From: Cylindrobasidium torrendii FP15055 ss-10
Lineage: Eukaryota; Basidiomycota; Agaricomycetes; Agaricales; Physalacriaceae
Direction: 5' to 3'
Assembly: GCA_000934385.1 (NCBI GenBank)
Contig: KN880602.1
Location: forward strand, 1-51,452
DNA length: 51,452 nt
Position numbers and translations under genes: made by a program. Below, piece by piece: positions 32,001-43,076 of the stretch; within the stretch, counting starts at the first letter, position 1; each line of letters opens with the position of its first letter. The notes below the pieces were generated by a model that had not been told where the DNA came from, did no database searches, and was given only the letters and a program-made list of their open reading frames with translations.

Positions 32001-34627
32001 TTATCATCCGCCACCGACACGCTCACATTGTCTAACCCATGTACAAGCACGTCTACAAGTCGATCAATCGTTCCTGCTTGCACAAGAACACGTAGAGGGC
32101 GCTGGGTCGTTATGTCGGATGTTGTATAAGTCGGTTTGCTTGACAATGCCGGGAGCGAGCTCCGCCTTGCCATACTGCTCTTGCGATCCAAATGCGAATT
32201 TCCAGGCAAACCATGAGATGAGCCTGGCTTAACGCGTATCGAAGGTAGCCGACTGAGGGGACTTCCATCCGTTACGGTGCTGTTTGGCCGAGAACCTGGC
32301 CTTGAGCTAGGAGCAGACTCCGGCATAGGTTGCCCGACGATGAGCATAAGTTCACCGTCGAACACAGGGATGACAGTGCCTTTGCGCTCCAGCGCCGTCA
32401 GCGCGTCTTCCTCGTTGGGCCCGGGCGGTCGACTGATTTGCAGAATATGGCCATCGATGCCTCTGAGAGTTTGAATATCGGTTGCCGAACTGTCGAGCCT
32501 GTCGCGAACTGGAACTGTACGCTCCGCAAGAGTCACTATGGGAAGTGGCTCTATAAAGAGAAGGGGAGACATAGTGATATTGCCAGGCTGTAGATGGGTT
32601 GCACGATTCCAATAGTGTTGTTCGTAGAGACCGCGTCGGCGCGGTTCTATCTCCAAAGAGCGTGGCATAAACTGGTCCAGTCTGGATACACAGTCAACTT
32701 TGTGCATGGCATTCAAGGCAGAGAAAACAGTACCTTTCGAAACGCGAGTCAGAGCGTAGCATGGGGCCTTTGGCAAGACGACTCCAGTGAGCCACAATTT
32801 GCGCCTCCTGCTCTGAGAGGCTCTCAGCAGCAGCGCGACAGCCATCAAAGAGACTGCGGCATTGTATGAAGATCGAGAGTGCATCGAGAAGCGCAGACAC
32901 GATGTAAACTTCATCTTGGGTCGGGTGTCGTGCGCTCTCGAGGCATTGCTTGAATCGTGTCTTGAGGTCACCACCCCATGGTGTTAGACGTGGTTCCACG
33001 ACCGAAGCCCCGCCGGCCCACTGCTCGACTGCCGCTGCGTCGACGCGTTTCCAAGCCTTATCCAGTCTTGCAATCGGAGGAGAACATAACGCCGCGCGAA
33101 TCGCAGCCCAAGTCGCTTCATCGCCGTCATTCCTACAGAGTTCGCCAACACGTATCCAGAAGCTAATTGCCTCGAGACGACTGTCAGTGTGTAGCACACG
33201 GTTGATTATATGGCGAGTGAGCCAGTGCGGTGCTGTATCGCTGCCAAAGAAGGTATCTGGAAAGGAAGCCGTCGAAGGGTCAATAGGCAACGAGGCACGA
33301 TGATAGCAGGTGAGTGTGCGGGCGACGACAAGAGGGTCTTCCGGTGGCTCCTTGAAATCGGTAGAGAAAACAGGTGTCGTCGGGGGAGCATGGAGTGCAC
33401 GGTAGTCGGCCATAACTTCCGTACACTCATCCCAACGACCGAGCTCGGCCTCGAACTTGTCATTCCCGACAAGTAATGGAAGGACAAGCGCGACAGCCAT
33501 CCTGAGGTTGTCGTCCCGGGGACCGAAAATCGCTTCGTGGATGAGAGCCTCAAATGTGCCTTCACTGCGATCCTTGGCGAGGTCAGGATGAGTCGTTTTC
33601 CCCCAGTACGTGCGTTTCTTGGCTCGGCGCGGGGAACGAGGTGGAACAGGTTCTACAGGCACATCGTCCTCTTCGATGCCGGTGGGGAAAAGAGCGATAA
33701 TCTGCCTGGCGCGCTCACCCGACGGTTTGTGTAGAAATAGCTTGGAGCCCTTCATTTCGACCTTGTACGGCTTGCCTGGCTCTCCCAACGAAACATATCC
33801 TGAGTTGTGGATGATCTGCGAAGCGCGTTTGGGTTCTGGTGCTGGTTGTAGACTTTCCGTGCGGGGTGTCGGTGGCAGCTGGACTGTTGGGGGGCCCGAC
33901 CCCTTGCGTTTTGGACTTGGAGGCACCGCACGGCGCGCAACCATTCGGGGGCCAAATGACTGTGAGCGATTGTGTACATTGGGTGATGGCTCTGGCGGCG
34001 AAACCGCGAGGGTCGGTAGGAGGAGTGGTGGCGGTGATTCTGATGTTGGAAACGGTTGAGGACCAGGTGATGGCGGGGCGGCAACATTGCTATTGCTTCT
34101 TCCGCGATAGAGCGCCACACGTTCTTGGAAGGAGGGCGACGCTGGAGAGTAGCTCAGCGTGCCGAGATCGTCGGCGGAACGCGACCATGACTTTTGAGAT
34201 ATCGCACGGAGGTCACCCAGTCCTCCAGGCGGCGACATGTTTGGTACAGATGGCGATGCGGGCGGCGCGCCAAGATCCAGTGAGCCAGGCGGGCGAGTCG
34301 TGCTGAGGTCCATCACTGACCTGGACATTAATGAGTTCATATTGCAACGCGTCGAACAGTATAGACGCACCTTGCATTGCTCCCTGCATATCCATCCAAA
34401 ATTGGTCGTGGGTCGGTTGGCATTGATATCTTGTGTTTCCGACGTCCCTCTCCTTGGACTGTTGAGGAGGATGCGCTCCGGGCAAACCATTTGGATGGTC
34501 GCGTCAAAAAGCTCGTGATGGGCGAGCCCGAGGACGGCGATACCGGCATAGGCACTCCGCCCTGTCCACTGCCTGAGCCTGCAGTATCTACATTGTTCGG
34601 GATGGTGCTCGGTGACCGTCGTAGCAT
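29051..34627 (-). CDS. BEM2: BEM2-like RasGEF-like/PH/RhoGAP protein
   Basis: This large cell-polarity regulator has about 1,680 residues. The ATG at 34627 begins MLRRSPSTIPNNVDTAGSGS. Long Ser/Pro-rich segments follow up to about 33700. A RasGEF-like helical domain then runs over several exons; it includes FWIRVGELCRNDGDEATWAA then IRAALCSPPIARLDKAW, which matches the SPP-RL-K-W pattern of RasGEF catalytic domains. A second helical stretch lies at 30700-31820. The PH domain (about 30380-30040) includes WMFEIVMEDGGHYVLQAVSR then AEMQKWLDVIGRV. The RhoGAP domain (about 29960-29160) begins VFGVSIEDIL; its arginine finger GIYRIAG is rebuilt across an intron at 29811-29754. MTADSLAIVFSPNLMR is the conserved late helix. 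The tail is acidic and ends EEESGEGSSQD-like before the TAA at 29053-29051. Yeast Bem2 has the same order and acts on Rho1 and Cdc42. Confidence 0.85.
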
Positions 34628-35054
34628 CTTCGCGTCGTTATACGTCGTGACTGGGTGAGCTTATACTAGGGCAGAAGGAGCAGAACCAGCATTAGACTTG
34701 TTGACGGCGCGTGTACAAGTAAGGCCAGCCATGATTATGTCAAAATTACCTGGCCAAATTAGGATTAACTCCTCGCTGCGATCAGCGGCCGCCATCTTCG
34801 CGAAGTACCCACAGAAGCCCTGTTCACTGATGTTGCAGCGAGCTGGTCGTCGGAGAAATCAGAAAGCCAAACATGCGTCTTGCATCCACACTATTCGACG
34901 GCCCAAACTTTGTTCTAACGCGGTCCGGGTAGCTACAGTCATCCACATAGATAGAAAAATAGTGAGATCATTCAACGACAATAGCATACATAGTAGAGAA
35001 CCAACAAAACTAGAAGTTATAGGAATAGATTATCGTGTAGTCGAACCCAAGAGT
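34628..35054. other. Spacer between BEM2-like and BQT4 genes
   Basis: This is the promoter region of the leftward BEM2-like gene and the 3' region of BQT4. A rightward 154-codon frame starting at 34698 has no recognised motif and is not called. Confidence 0.45.
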
Positions 35055-36371
35055 TCAGAACCACCAGTTAGCCATTTGTCTGTCGATCAATCAGTCGATG
35101 CACACAAACGTGGACAGAAAATCCGCTCACCCAACGCCGACAGCGGCTGCGAGCAACAGTGAACCCCAAACAGCCTGACGAATTGGCCCTTTCCCCCGCA
35201 GTCTCGAGTTGGAAGCAATCACGCGAATTTCGTTGGGCCCGGCAGGCTTCGGCTCGAAGCGCAAGGGCGGGTCGACTTCGTCGTAAGACCTCTTCGCTGC
35301 AACAGGTACTGGGCCCTCCACTGAGTCCGAACTTTCCATATCCTGCTCTGCCTTCAACTCAGATTGCCGAGCTTTCAGGTTGTTGAGGATCTCCTTGTTC
35401 TGCGCCATATCCTCCATGTACATCTCATGATGCATCTCGTCCAACATGCCCGCCGGCTCCTCATCGACGGCAGTGTTGTCGGACCGAGGTGGCGTAGCCT
35501 CCTCCTTGCGTGAAACGGGCTTGGGCGTCTTGGGAGTGCGAGCGATGGACCTCGGGACCGATGAATATCTCGGCGGGGGTGTTTGGGCGCTACGTGCTGA
35601 CCGGCGGGTAGGTGTAGGGGCTGGACTGGCTGCCCTCTGAACAGGCGATTCTTGTCTGCGCCGTTTGCTTGGTGGCTTGACAGGTGATGCTTCCTGCTTG
35701 GTCGCCGCCGGCTCTGGTGCTGAAGCAGGTGACGCCGTGTTTCCACCAGATCTCCCCGAGCGACGATAATTACCCTGCGGACTGGGTTCAGCGGCCCCCA
35801 AGTCAATAATGAGCTCCTTCATCAAATAATCCTCCGCTAGTTCCACGGCACTGTCTGGTGGCAACCATGTCCCAGCGAGACGAGTAATGTGGGGTTCGCG
35901 CGATGAACCATTGCAGCCAGTGGTGTCGAACACTTCCTTGATGTACTGCAACTCGCCCTTCTCTTCGCTCTCGGTGGCAGCTGGAAAGGCGGCCCTGAAC
36001 ATAGTCGTTGCGCTGATGGCACCTGTGTCGAAGCGCCTGAGAATGAAGGCATGACCGGAGGACTGGAATATGGATTAGGTTTGGTTGTGAATTGGCAGTA
36101 GCAGTAGCGTACGGATGGCGTATCAATCTTCATTCGTCCAACCTTATGGTTGTATAAGCCCGGCTTTATAACTTTGCGATTTGAGTAAACTCACCAGGAT
36201 ATCCTGCCCTTGACAGTTCAAAATCTGAAACTTGACCTGTGGCCTAGGTTCCGCGCGAACTGTGGAGAAAATATAGTGAGAAATGCGTCCAATGCGATCT
36301 AAGTACGACGCACCCAGTCGTTCTAAGTATGGGTTCCCAGCGGGGAAAGCAGGGCGAGTCGTCGAAGTCAT
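35055..36371 (-). CDS. BQT4: Bouquet formation protein 4 (APSES/KilA-N-like, inner nuclear membrane)
   Basis: In fission yeast Bqt4 ties telomeres to the nuclear envelope. The ATG at 36371 begins MTSTTRPAFPAGNPYLERLG, then VKFQILNCQGQDILVSR. After an intron come LRRFDTGAISATTMFRAAFP and EEKGELQYIKEVFD, the KilA-N/APSES-like fold. It ends with RLAGTWLPPDSAVELAEDY (to about 35810). A long Ser/Pro/Arg-rich linker carries KRRRQESP, a likely nuclear signal. A coiled segment reads MAQNKEILNNLKARQSELKA. The C-terminus GPIRQAVWGSLLLAAAVGVG is extended by a last 51-base intron (35130-35080, GTGAGC...GACAG) to QMANWWF and TGA. The tail thus forms a complete single membrane anchor, as known for Bqt4. 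Reading through that intron would give a stop two codons later and a shorter anchor. Confidence 0.85.
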
Positions 36372-36694
36372 CGTGATGGTGGAACAAGAGAAACCGCGGG
36401 GTGGAGATCAATTCGGCAAACAACGTGCACGCTGCAACCACGCTGCGAGCATGTGACCTCCGGTGGCACGATCACGCGGTATTTGTTGGCCCAAGACGCG
36501 TGAGCCATGAACTATCGTCTTGCGGACATATAAGACAATCACCTTGGTTTAATACACCGCAAAAAGAAACTACTTAATGGAGATTGTGAGCGTTGTGCAT
36601 ATCGCGTTGTGAGTTACGTTTATGGGTTTGGTCAGGTTTTGGCATTGATTACAATAGAAGGTATGTGGTTATCTCGAGCCCGGATGCACGATTG
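36372..36694. other. Short spacer, BQT4 promoter
   Basis: Upstream of BQT4 and downstream of the acetyltransferase gene; both run leftward. No other feature was recognised. Confidence 0.45.
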
Positions 36695-37382
36695 TCATAC
36701 AGCTCCATGAAGCTTTGCCCTCTCTTTGTGATAATCCTCGTCCATAATTCCCATCAGATGTATGTCGTTCCATTTCCCTTCAGCCCACAACGCCTTTCTT
36801 TTCGTCCCCTCAAGCACAAAACCTGCTTTCTCGTACACTCTCCTTGCACGTGGATTGTTTCCAAACACCTCCAAGCTGACACGGTGTAATCCAAGGTGAT
36901 CGAAAGCGTATGGGACGAGCCACTCCATGACTTCTGTGCCGTATCCTTTGCCAGTGAATGCTTCCCCAATCAGAATACCCATGCTTGCGTCGCGATGTTT
37001 AGCTATGGATGGGGACATCCGAAGACTAACGATCCCCATGATAGGTACTTTGTCTTTCGGCTCCAAGTCCTCGACCTTGACGGCACTCTCGGTGACAAGG
37101 TCGGCTTCACTCTCCGTTTGACGGAGTTCAATGGCAAGAAAAATAAGACGTCCAGGATCCGACAACACCTCGTTCATCTTCTTCTCCCAGGGCACTGAAG
37201 GATGGAATGGATCTTTGGCTTCAAGGACAAAGGAAATAGAGAACACTCGTACCTTCGCCATCAGGGATAGCCCAGCCAGGTGAGGTCCAGACATTTGTCT
37301 GATGCTCATTCTGGAGAAGTCGCAAAGGCTCAATATCGCGGCGGTCGAACGCGCGCAGGACAAGGTGGGTAGTGAGAAACAT
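36695..37382 (-). CDS. GNAT-family N-acetyltransferase
   Basis: The ATG at 37382 begins MFLTTHLVLRAFDRRDIEPL, the TxRLxLR-like start of RimJ/RimL-type acetyltransferases. A short intron (about 41 bases, GTACGAG...CCAAAG) joins PDGE to DPFHPSVPWEKKM. The core includes ASMGILIGEAFTGKGYGTEV, whose Gly-rich loop binds acetyl-CoA, then MEWLVPYAFDHLGLHRVSLE. VFGNNPRARRVYEKAGFVLE follows, the conserved N-x-AxxxYEKxGF motif. The end is ERAKLHGAV at 36695. Length is about 215 residues. It acetylates an amino group; the substrate is unknown. The intron boundary is the least certain point. Confidence 0.9.
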
Positions 37383-38027
37383 CGTGGGTCCCTTTGTAAT
37401 TGAACTGCCAGGGTCACTGAGGAATGCTCGATGCCTTATATATGTTTACCTGACATGACTCGACCCAAGAACCAAGAACCAAATTTGAAGTTCCTCTGAT
37501 AAAAGACAATTGCGCAAACGCAGGGTTGCGTACTGGCCTTGTGCATTGAGGCTGCGCGCAGCGTGGTGGCCGCAGTTCAGAGAGTGTCAAGGAGGAGCAA
37601 ACCTACTGTGAACTGAGATTAGCGCTCTGCATAGATTGTGGGTGGCAGGCGCAGTCGCTGCGGTAAAAGAGTTTGGAGGGCAGGTCACCTTAGCTCTGAG
37701 TCTAGTAGTGAGTCGACTTGTAGCTTCTTGCCTGCCATTCTTTACACGTTCAAGAAGCTGAATTTGGAGATCGAATTTGACCTTTCTCTGGAAAAGTCAC
37801 TCGCCTGAAATCTCGCGTCAGCGATATCCGGTGCCGCTGGATGCCAGTGGTGATACCGTGATACCAACGGCCAACGACGGCGTGTCGGGAAATATGTGAC
37901 ATAAGTAGGTTTTCCTTGTAAGTATGCTCCCCATTAGTAAACCGTGACAACAGCATGAAAAGTCCCAATAGTGAAGATAGTATACAATTACTTGGAAGAT
38001 ATAATGTTGTTCTTATCCAAAGACATT
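37383..38027. other. Spacer, no gene
   Basis: This lies between the start of the acetyltransferase gene and the stop of SFC1, and serves as the acetyltransferase promoter. A 72-codon leftward frame near 37800 has no motif. No tRNA or repeat was recognised. Confidence 0.5.
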
Positions 38028-39187
38028 CTATAACTTCGCAGTGCGTACGAAGGATAGATGCTCCAACTCCATGAACGACCGCACCCCTTCATACACCGAG
38101 AAGACCACCGCCTGGCCGGGAGACGTGCGCAATATCCGTGGTGTGAGCCCTTTGTAAAATCCTCTGATCCCGTCCGCCTTCCACAGGTCCCCTGCGATGT
38201 TGCTGATTCGAGCAAATGGCGACACGCCTGGCTCCGCTGCTGACCTTTGCAGACCTAGGATCCCTCAGTGCTAAAGCTCGGATAGAGGATAGAGACGAGA
38301 CGCACGTGTTTTGACTGTGTCGATAGGTGCATTGCACATCGGTCCAGCAGCACCAGAGACGAGACCAATAGCCATGGTTTGGTACATGGGAAGGTGATCT
38401 CCAGAGGCGCGCCTGTCTTGCACAAGTCCCTTCAGTTTCGAGTAAACCGTCATGTTCGCGCCCTGGTTGGTAGCTTGACGAAGAGCAGTCAAAGACACTC
38501 CGCGGTACAATGCGCCGAAGCCTTCTTCCTTTGCAATGGTAACGAAAGCATGGCCAGCACTCCTATATCTAGGTCTTTCGAAGGAGTCTGACAGAGAGTG
38601 ATCCTGAGCTTGCAGACGAATCTTAACGACCTCGGTGGGAGTAGTCACAAGAACGCCCTCCGTCATTCCAGCCCCGAGTCCGGCTATGATAGTACATTCA
38701 GCATCTGAATGCAATATCACAGTTGAAGGCCGCACCAACGAAGATAGAGCTCATGCTAGCCTTCCCAGTGGCCTTGTCCGATAGCCAGCTCTTGTACGCT
38801 TCGAAACTGGCGAAGCGGATAGAGATCTTGGGTATAAGCCCAGGCAGGACGGCGCCGAGGCCCTTGTACAATGCGGCAGACGTCTCCCGTGACACGATGT
38901 ACGAGCCAGTTGCAAAGAACCCCCTTGGTTTCATCTAGTAATGAGCGGGGGGTCAGCAAACATCAACAAGGGCGCGCTATAGACAGGCGCACCCCAGTCG
39001 TCTTGTGAGATTGAGAAAGTTGCATTCGCACTTTAATGGTGTCTAAAGGCTGGCACGCGAGCTGAATTACTCGTGAGTAGTTGCTTGGTTCACTTTGAAG
39101 TGGTTTGCATACCGCTTCACAGGCGCCAGCGATGCCCCCAGCAGTGAGATGTGTGGCAAACCCGACTTGTCTATTAGAACGCGACAT
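38028..39187 (-). CDS. SFC1: Mitochondrial succinate-fumarate carrier
   Basis: This exchanges succinate for fumarate across the inner mitochondrial membrane, serving growth on C2 compounds. The ATG at 39187 begins MSRSNRQVGFATHLTAGGIA. Splicing gives CQPLDTIKVRMQLS, the first mitochondrial carrier motif (PxDxxKxR). GLGAVLPGLIPKISIRFASF continues the first repeat. The second repeat has VTTPTEVVKIRLQAQ, followed by GFGALYRGVSLTALRQATNQ and GANMTVYSKLK, a pattern diagnostic of Sfc1. The third has NAPIDTVKTR, then GFYKGLTPRILRTSPGQAVV and FSVYEGVR. The end is FVRTAKL, TAG at 38030-38028. All three signature motifs and six helices are present over about five exons. Confidence 0.95.
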
Positions 39188-40027
39188 GATGAGAAAGATA
39201 GTCAGAGGGGGGGGGGCGAAATCCCTCCAGTTCTTGCATCATACTCATATATAAGCTGCTCGTGTTTGGTTCCGTTAGAACGGAACGCCGAGGACTGGTC
39301 GATAATAGTGTCCAACGCAAAATTAATGGGGTTGTTCGTTGGCTCCTCTCTCATGTCCGATGCTTTGGATCCACCAGTACACACGACAGTCCTCCATAGC
39401 CAGTTTGAGAGCAACAGCACTCACTAGTCAGCAGGCATAGGTGCTCTCATAGACCCCAAGATTCCCCGCTTTTCCAAGCGCGACGCAGTGCGGGGAGATG
39501 CGGGGTAAAGGGGCCTGGAGCACTCTTTCGGACTCCTAAATGCATCCTATCCCATCCCAGCCCATCCCCCCAAGATCATCAGCTGTCGAGATACCATCGG
39601 CAGCCCGTTCCGACAGGGGAATTCCTCGATGTGCCAATTAGAAAAAGCCCATAGCGCCCACTGGGTCCTTGTCTCAGAGCACACAATGGGATCTAAACAA
39701 CAGGGTTTTCGGATTGAGTAGAGAGTGAAAAGTGTGCTGGGCACATGTCCTAAACGCATTGATACCGAATTGAGGACGTACGGCGAGCAACCTTGTCATC
39801 TACATGCACCCAAAGTCCACGACAAACTCATTGTTAGTTTTTGTAAACACATCTGTTGTTCCAGTCATCCACAACGCATCGAATTACACACAGTATCCAG
39901 CACTCGCGAGTCGTTTGACGTATATGCATACATTTACATGAAAGCATCCCCGACAGTACCGTTTTCAAGACGTACCGCACATCGATTGGCTGGTTCGACA
40001 AGACTATATGTTGACACTACTGAGCGC
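39188..40027. other. Spacer, SFC1 promoter side
   Basis: No gene is supported. A run of ten G lies at 39207-39216, 20 bases upstream of the SFC1 start codon. Rightward frames near 39725-40225 run into the antisense of PRP46 and are not called. Confidence 0.5.
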
Positions 40028-41553
40028 CTACTGGCTTTGTTCGGCGTACACCTTGATCGTCTTGTCCGCACCACCAGTAATCAGACGGGTCCCCGTCACA
40101 TCGAAGGTCGAGCAAAACACGCCTGCCTCGGCTTCGAGCGATCCCGGTTGAGGAACGTCCTCCATCGTCTGGAATGGCATGCCTGTACCATAATCCCAGA
40201 AGTTCAGGCTTCCATTGTCACCTGAAATCACATTAGTCTCCCGAGCCGAAGCATGCGAAGTGTGAACAATACTTACCACCAGTGAAGAACACGCCCTCGC
40301 TGTTCACCGACATCGTGTTGATAATAGCGTTATGACCCGCAAAGTTGAAAACAAAGTTCCCGTCGGGGCATTTCCACTTTTTGATGTTGTTCCCGCCTGC
40401 ACTTCCAGAGGCGAAGGAGTATTCTGTCGGGTGAATCGCCAACGAGCGCACGCTCTTCTTGTGATGCGTCAAAGTCACGCGAGTCTTTCCAGCTGCGAGA
40501 TCCCATAAACTAATGTCAAAAAGTCAGAATAGAGTGGCATAAGCAAGATGAAAATACGAACCGGACAGTCGAATCCATGCTACCGGATACCACTTGAGGC
40601 TCACTATCCTGGCACTCGACTGCACCAACCGTCCCAGTATGCCCACTCAATACATGAATCTGTGCCTTCGTCCGCATATCCCATACTCGTACAGACGCGT
40701 CACGGCCGGCAGTCAGAAGGATATCAAGCGTTGGATGCAGCGTGAGCGCATACACGCCAGAAAGATGTCCATGGTAATGCCGTATGACCTTGTTTGCTTC
40801 CAAGTCCCAACATTTGACCATTTTATCCTCTCCGCAACTGAAGAGGTAAGGGTGCCGTGAACTGACGGCCAAACCGCGAACAGTGCTGATATGGCCGGTC
40901 AGACTGAGTTTGAGCTGGCCGCTAGCGAGATCCCAAATTTTTACGACACGATCTCCTGCACCAGTAGCGAACCATTGATTGCCTGGTTCGACGGCCACCG
41001 AACGGACCCAGCCCAAATGGCCAGAAATGACGCGCACGAGTTTCCAAGGCGCATGATATGCTGGTTTGATGATACGAGTAGTTTTGTGTTGGGTGAGCGC
41101 TTTTGAAAGCGTGGAGGATGATGAGAAAGTGGACCTGTGTTCCACGGGGGGTTGTAAAATGGACAGTGCAGACGAAGTGGATCCTGACGCTGCTACTAAA
41201 GGTAAGCCCCAATGAAGTGTGAGAGGCAAGAGCGCACCTTCTGGACCTGTGATCATCTTTCTTTCCGGCACAGCTTGTCCTTTGGGTCTTGCGGGACCTA
41301 CAGCTCCTTGCTGGGCCAACAACGCGGCGGGTAATTGACGATAGTCCTTGTACTCATCACCGAGCTTCACGGACAAGCGCATACGGGTTCTGAGACATGA
41401 GAACTCGTATAAAGCATTGAGAAATTCGACGCACGATTTCTCCAAACCATCACCAAGGCCATCATCCGGAGAAAACGCAAAGACATCTCTTGTCCTCTTT
41501 CCATGGCGCGTGAACAGTGGTTCGAGAGGTGGGAGGGCTCCAGCGGTCGACAT
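40028..41553 (-). CDS. PRP46: WD40 splicing factor PRP46/PLRG1
   Basis: This is a component of the Prp19/NTC complex in the activated spliceosome. The ATG at 41553 begins [20 protein letters not shown]. The WD repeats start at [20 protein letters not shown] and continue with [60 protein letters not shown] and [17 protein letters not shown]. Later blades read [20 protein letters not shown] and [14 protein letters not shown]. The protein ends [11 protein letters not shown] at 40028. This order and the SGHLGWVRS and [10 protein letters not shown] signatures match Prp46/PLRG1 and plant PRL1. Two introns near 40510-40550 and 40235-40275 interrupt the last blades. A short N-terminal gap near 41350 may hold no intron, since the frame is open. 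The length is about 450 residues. Confidence 0.95.
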
Positions 41554-41960
41554 TATTACAAAGTTGAATAAGATGAACGCGTGAGGATGAAGGGAATCAA
41601 GGTGAACAATCTAGCAGGGTGACGGCGCAAAGCAAGCGCGAGTGCACGTTCCAGGAACCAACAATTTTGCTTATTCAGCGATCTCGCAAAGGCCTTACCC
41701 AGTTTGTGCCCAATGCCAAAATATTGTCCGCTGAGCTCGACGCTTGGACAACATCGTGTGTAGACAGAAACTCGCTGTGTACCTGTTCTAACAAGACGCA
41801 AGCGACATTCTCAAGCAAAGGAATCACAATTTGGGGGCAAGATTACAACGGTTTATAAAATGAGGCGTAGCGTATATGTTGGGGCAACCGTGTAGTAACT
41901 ACAAATACATTATCAAGGCGGGTCATTCAGAACTTCGTGGGTATCATCATCATCGAACAT
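41554..41960. other. Spacer, PRP46 promoter / peptide gene 3' end
   Basis: This contains the PRP46 upstream region and the 3' region of the leftward mini-protein gene. Nothing else is supported. Confidence 0.5.
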
Positions 41961-42287
41961 CTAATAGGTAGTGGTGGTTGTGTGCCTCCTGCGTCCACCA
42001 AAGCCACGGCGCGTCCCCGCACGTCTGCGACGAGTGCCTCCACAGCGGCAGCAGATGATATCCATGATCACGTCGAAGATGGTAACAATGACCTGTGTAA
42101 GTTTGAGTTTTCGTGCACGAGTGGGAGCGACAATGTGGACGTACAGTGGTTATGGCACCGACGATGGTCATAATAACATCGGCAATGGCGCTTATAATGG
42201 CGTTGATGCCGCGTCCGATAGCAGAGAAGATGGAGCCCTGGAAAAGGTGAGTTGAATAGCTGAAGACTGGGATAAACAACGCACCAT
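41961..42287 (-). CDS. CCRCG mini-protein, copy A (predicted N-myristoylated)
   Basis: This is one of two head-to-head paralogues. Exon 1 is only the ATG (42287-42285), followed at once by intron 1 (42284-42238, GTGCGTTG...TTTTCCAG). Exon 2 (42237-42145) reads GSIFSAIGRGINAIISAIAD then VIMTIVGAITT. Intron 2 (42144-42093) leads to exon 3 (42092-41961), VIVTIFDVIMDIICCRCGGT, followed by RRRRAGTRRGFGGRRRH, five Thr and Tyr, with TAG at 41963-41961. The product is 75 residues. MGSIFS fits the N-myristoylation consensus (Gly2, Ser6). The Ile/Ala-rich middle is amphipathic or membrane-associated, CCRC could be palmitoylated, and the tail is strongly basic. There is no signal peptide. The function is unknown. 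A TATTTATA element lies about 95 bases upstream on this strand. Confidence 0.8.
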
Positions 42288-43076
42288 TGTGAGTGTGTTG
42301 GGTGGGAGTGTATGTCAAGGGTAATTGGGTGGGTTGTGAGTGATGGGGTTTGTGAACGACACAAGTCTCAGCGACTTGGTATAAATATTTGCGCGGCTTG
42401 CAGGAGCACCCCAATGACGAGGACAGGACGGGGGGTGACGGCGATGACCATGTCATTAAGGCTGATGATATCACTCGTGGCGTGAACAATGGGAAACTTT
42501 TCATCAAATTTGGCAACAAGTTCCGTGGCATGCCTGAGATCGGGGCAGTCGCATTTACATACTGGCAGCGGTACTGCGGCCGTTGCTGGATACGCAGGCA
42601 TTCAAGAATGGCAGCAATACTACCTTTGAAAATGACACTACTCGACAGCAAGGGGATAGAAATTTCGAGAGGCTGGCAGGCGTAGTCAGAGCCAATGTCA
42701 TGCCCATTGCCCATTGCCCAGCCAAAAGTAAAGCTCACTTACCAGCCTCCCGCATGCCGCATATCACTCAGTCTGAGTAAGTACGTGCATTCGAGTTGGC
42801 CTAGCGCCTTGCCGACGGCGATACGGAGCTTCGACGCGAAACGAGGTCGGACGGATTGACAATGACGAGTTTGGCCTGTCAATTAAAGTTTTCGAGGATG
42901 GAAAGTCGGCGATGATGTATTAACTGATTTCATCACCCTATGTGTAGCCTTTGTATGGAGCCCAGCTGGGAAAGTATAAGTAGCGACCATTCTCTCAATG
43001 GTCTTCATCGAACCCACCCATACACACACACCCAACACAAACACTTCACAACTCATTTCCAAAATCAACAACCATC
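42288..43076. promoter_or_regulatory. Divergent promoter between mini-protein genes
   Basis: These 789 bases separate two head-to-head paralogues. Each gene has a TATA-like box about 95-105 bases before its ATG: TATTTATA on the minus strand at about 42380-42388, and TATAAG on the plus strand at 42975-42980. Each also has a C/A-rich leader with CACCCAACACA just before the start codon. Open frames in the middle have no recognised motif. Confidence 0.55.

Noticed and set aside
34698..35162. Rightward 154-codon frame between the BEM2-like gene and BQT4
   Set aside because: No motif, and its end overlaps the coding exons of BQT4 on the other strand.
39207..39216. Run of ten G upstream of SFC1 as a G-quadruplex
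   Set aside because: A single uninterrupted run without further G tracts nearby does not form the usual four-tract motif; more likely a simple homopolymer or sequencing-sensitive site.
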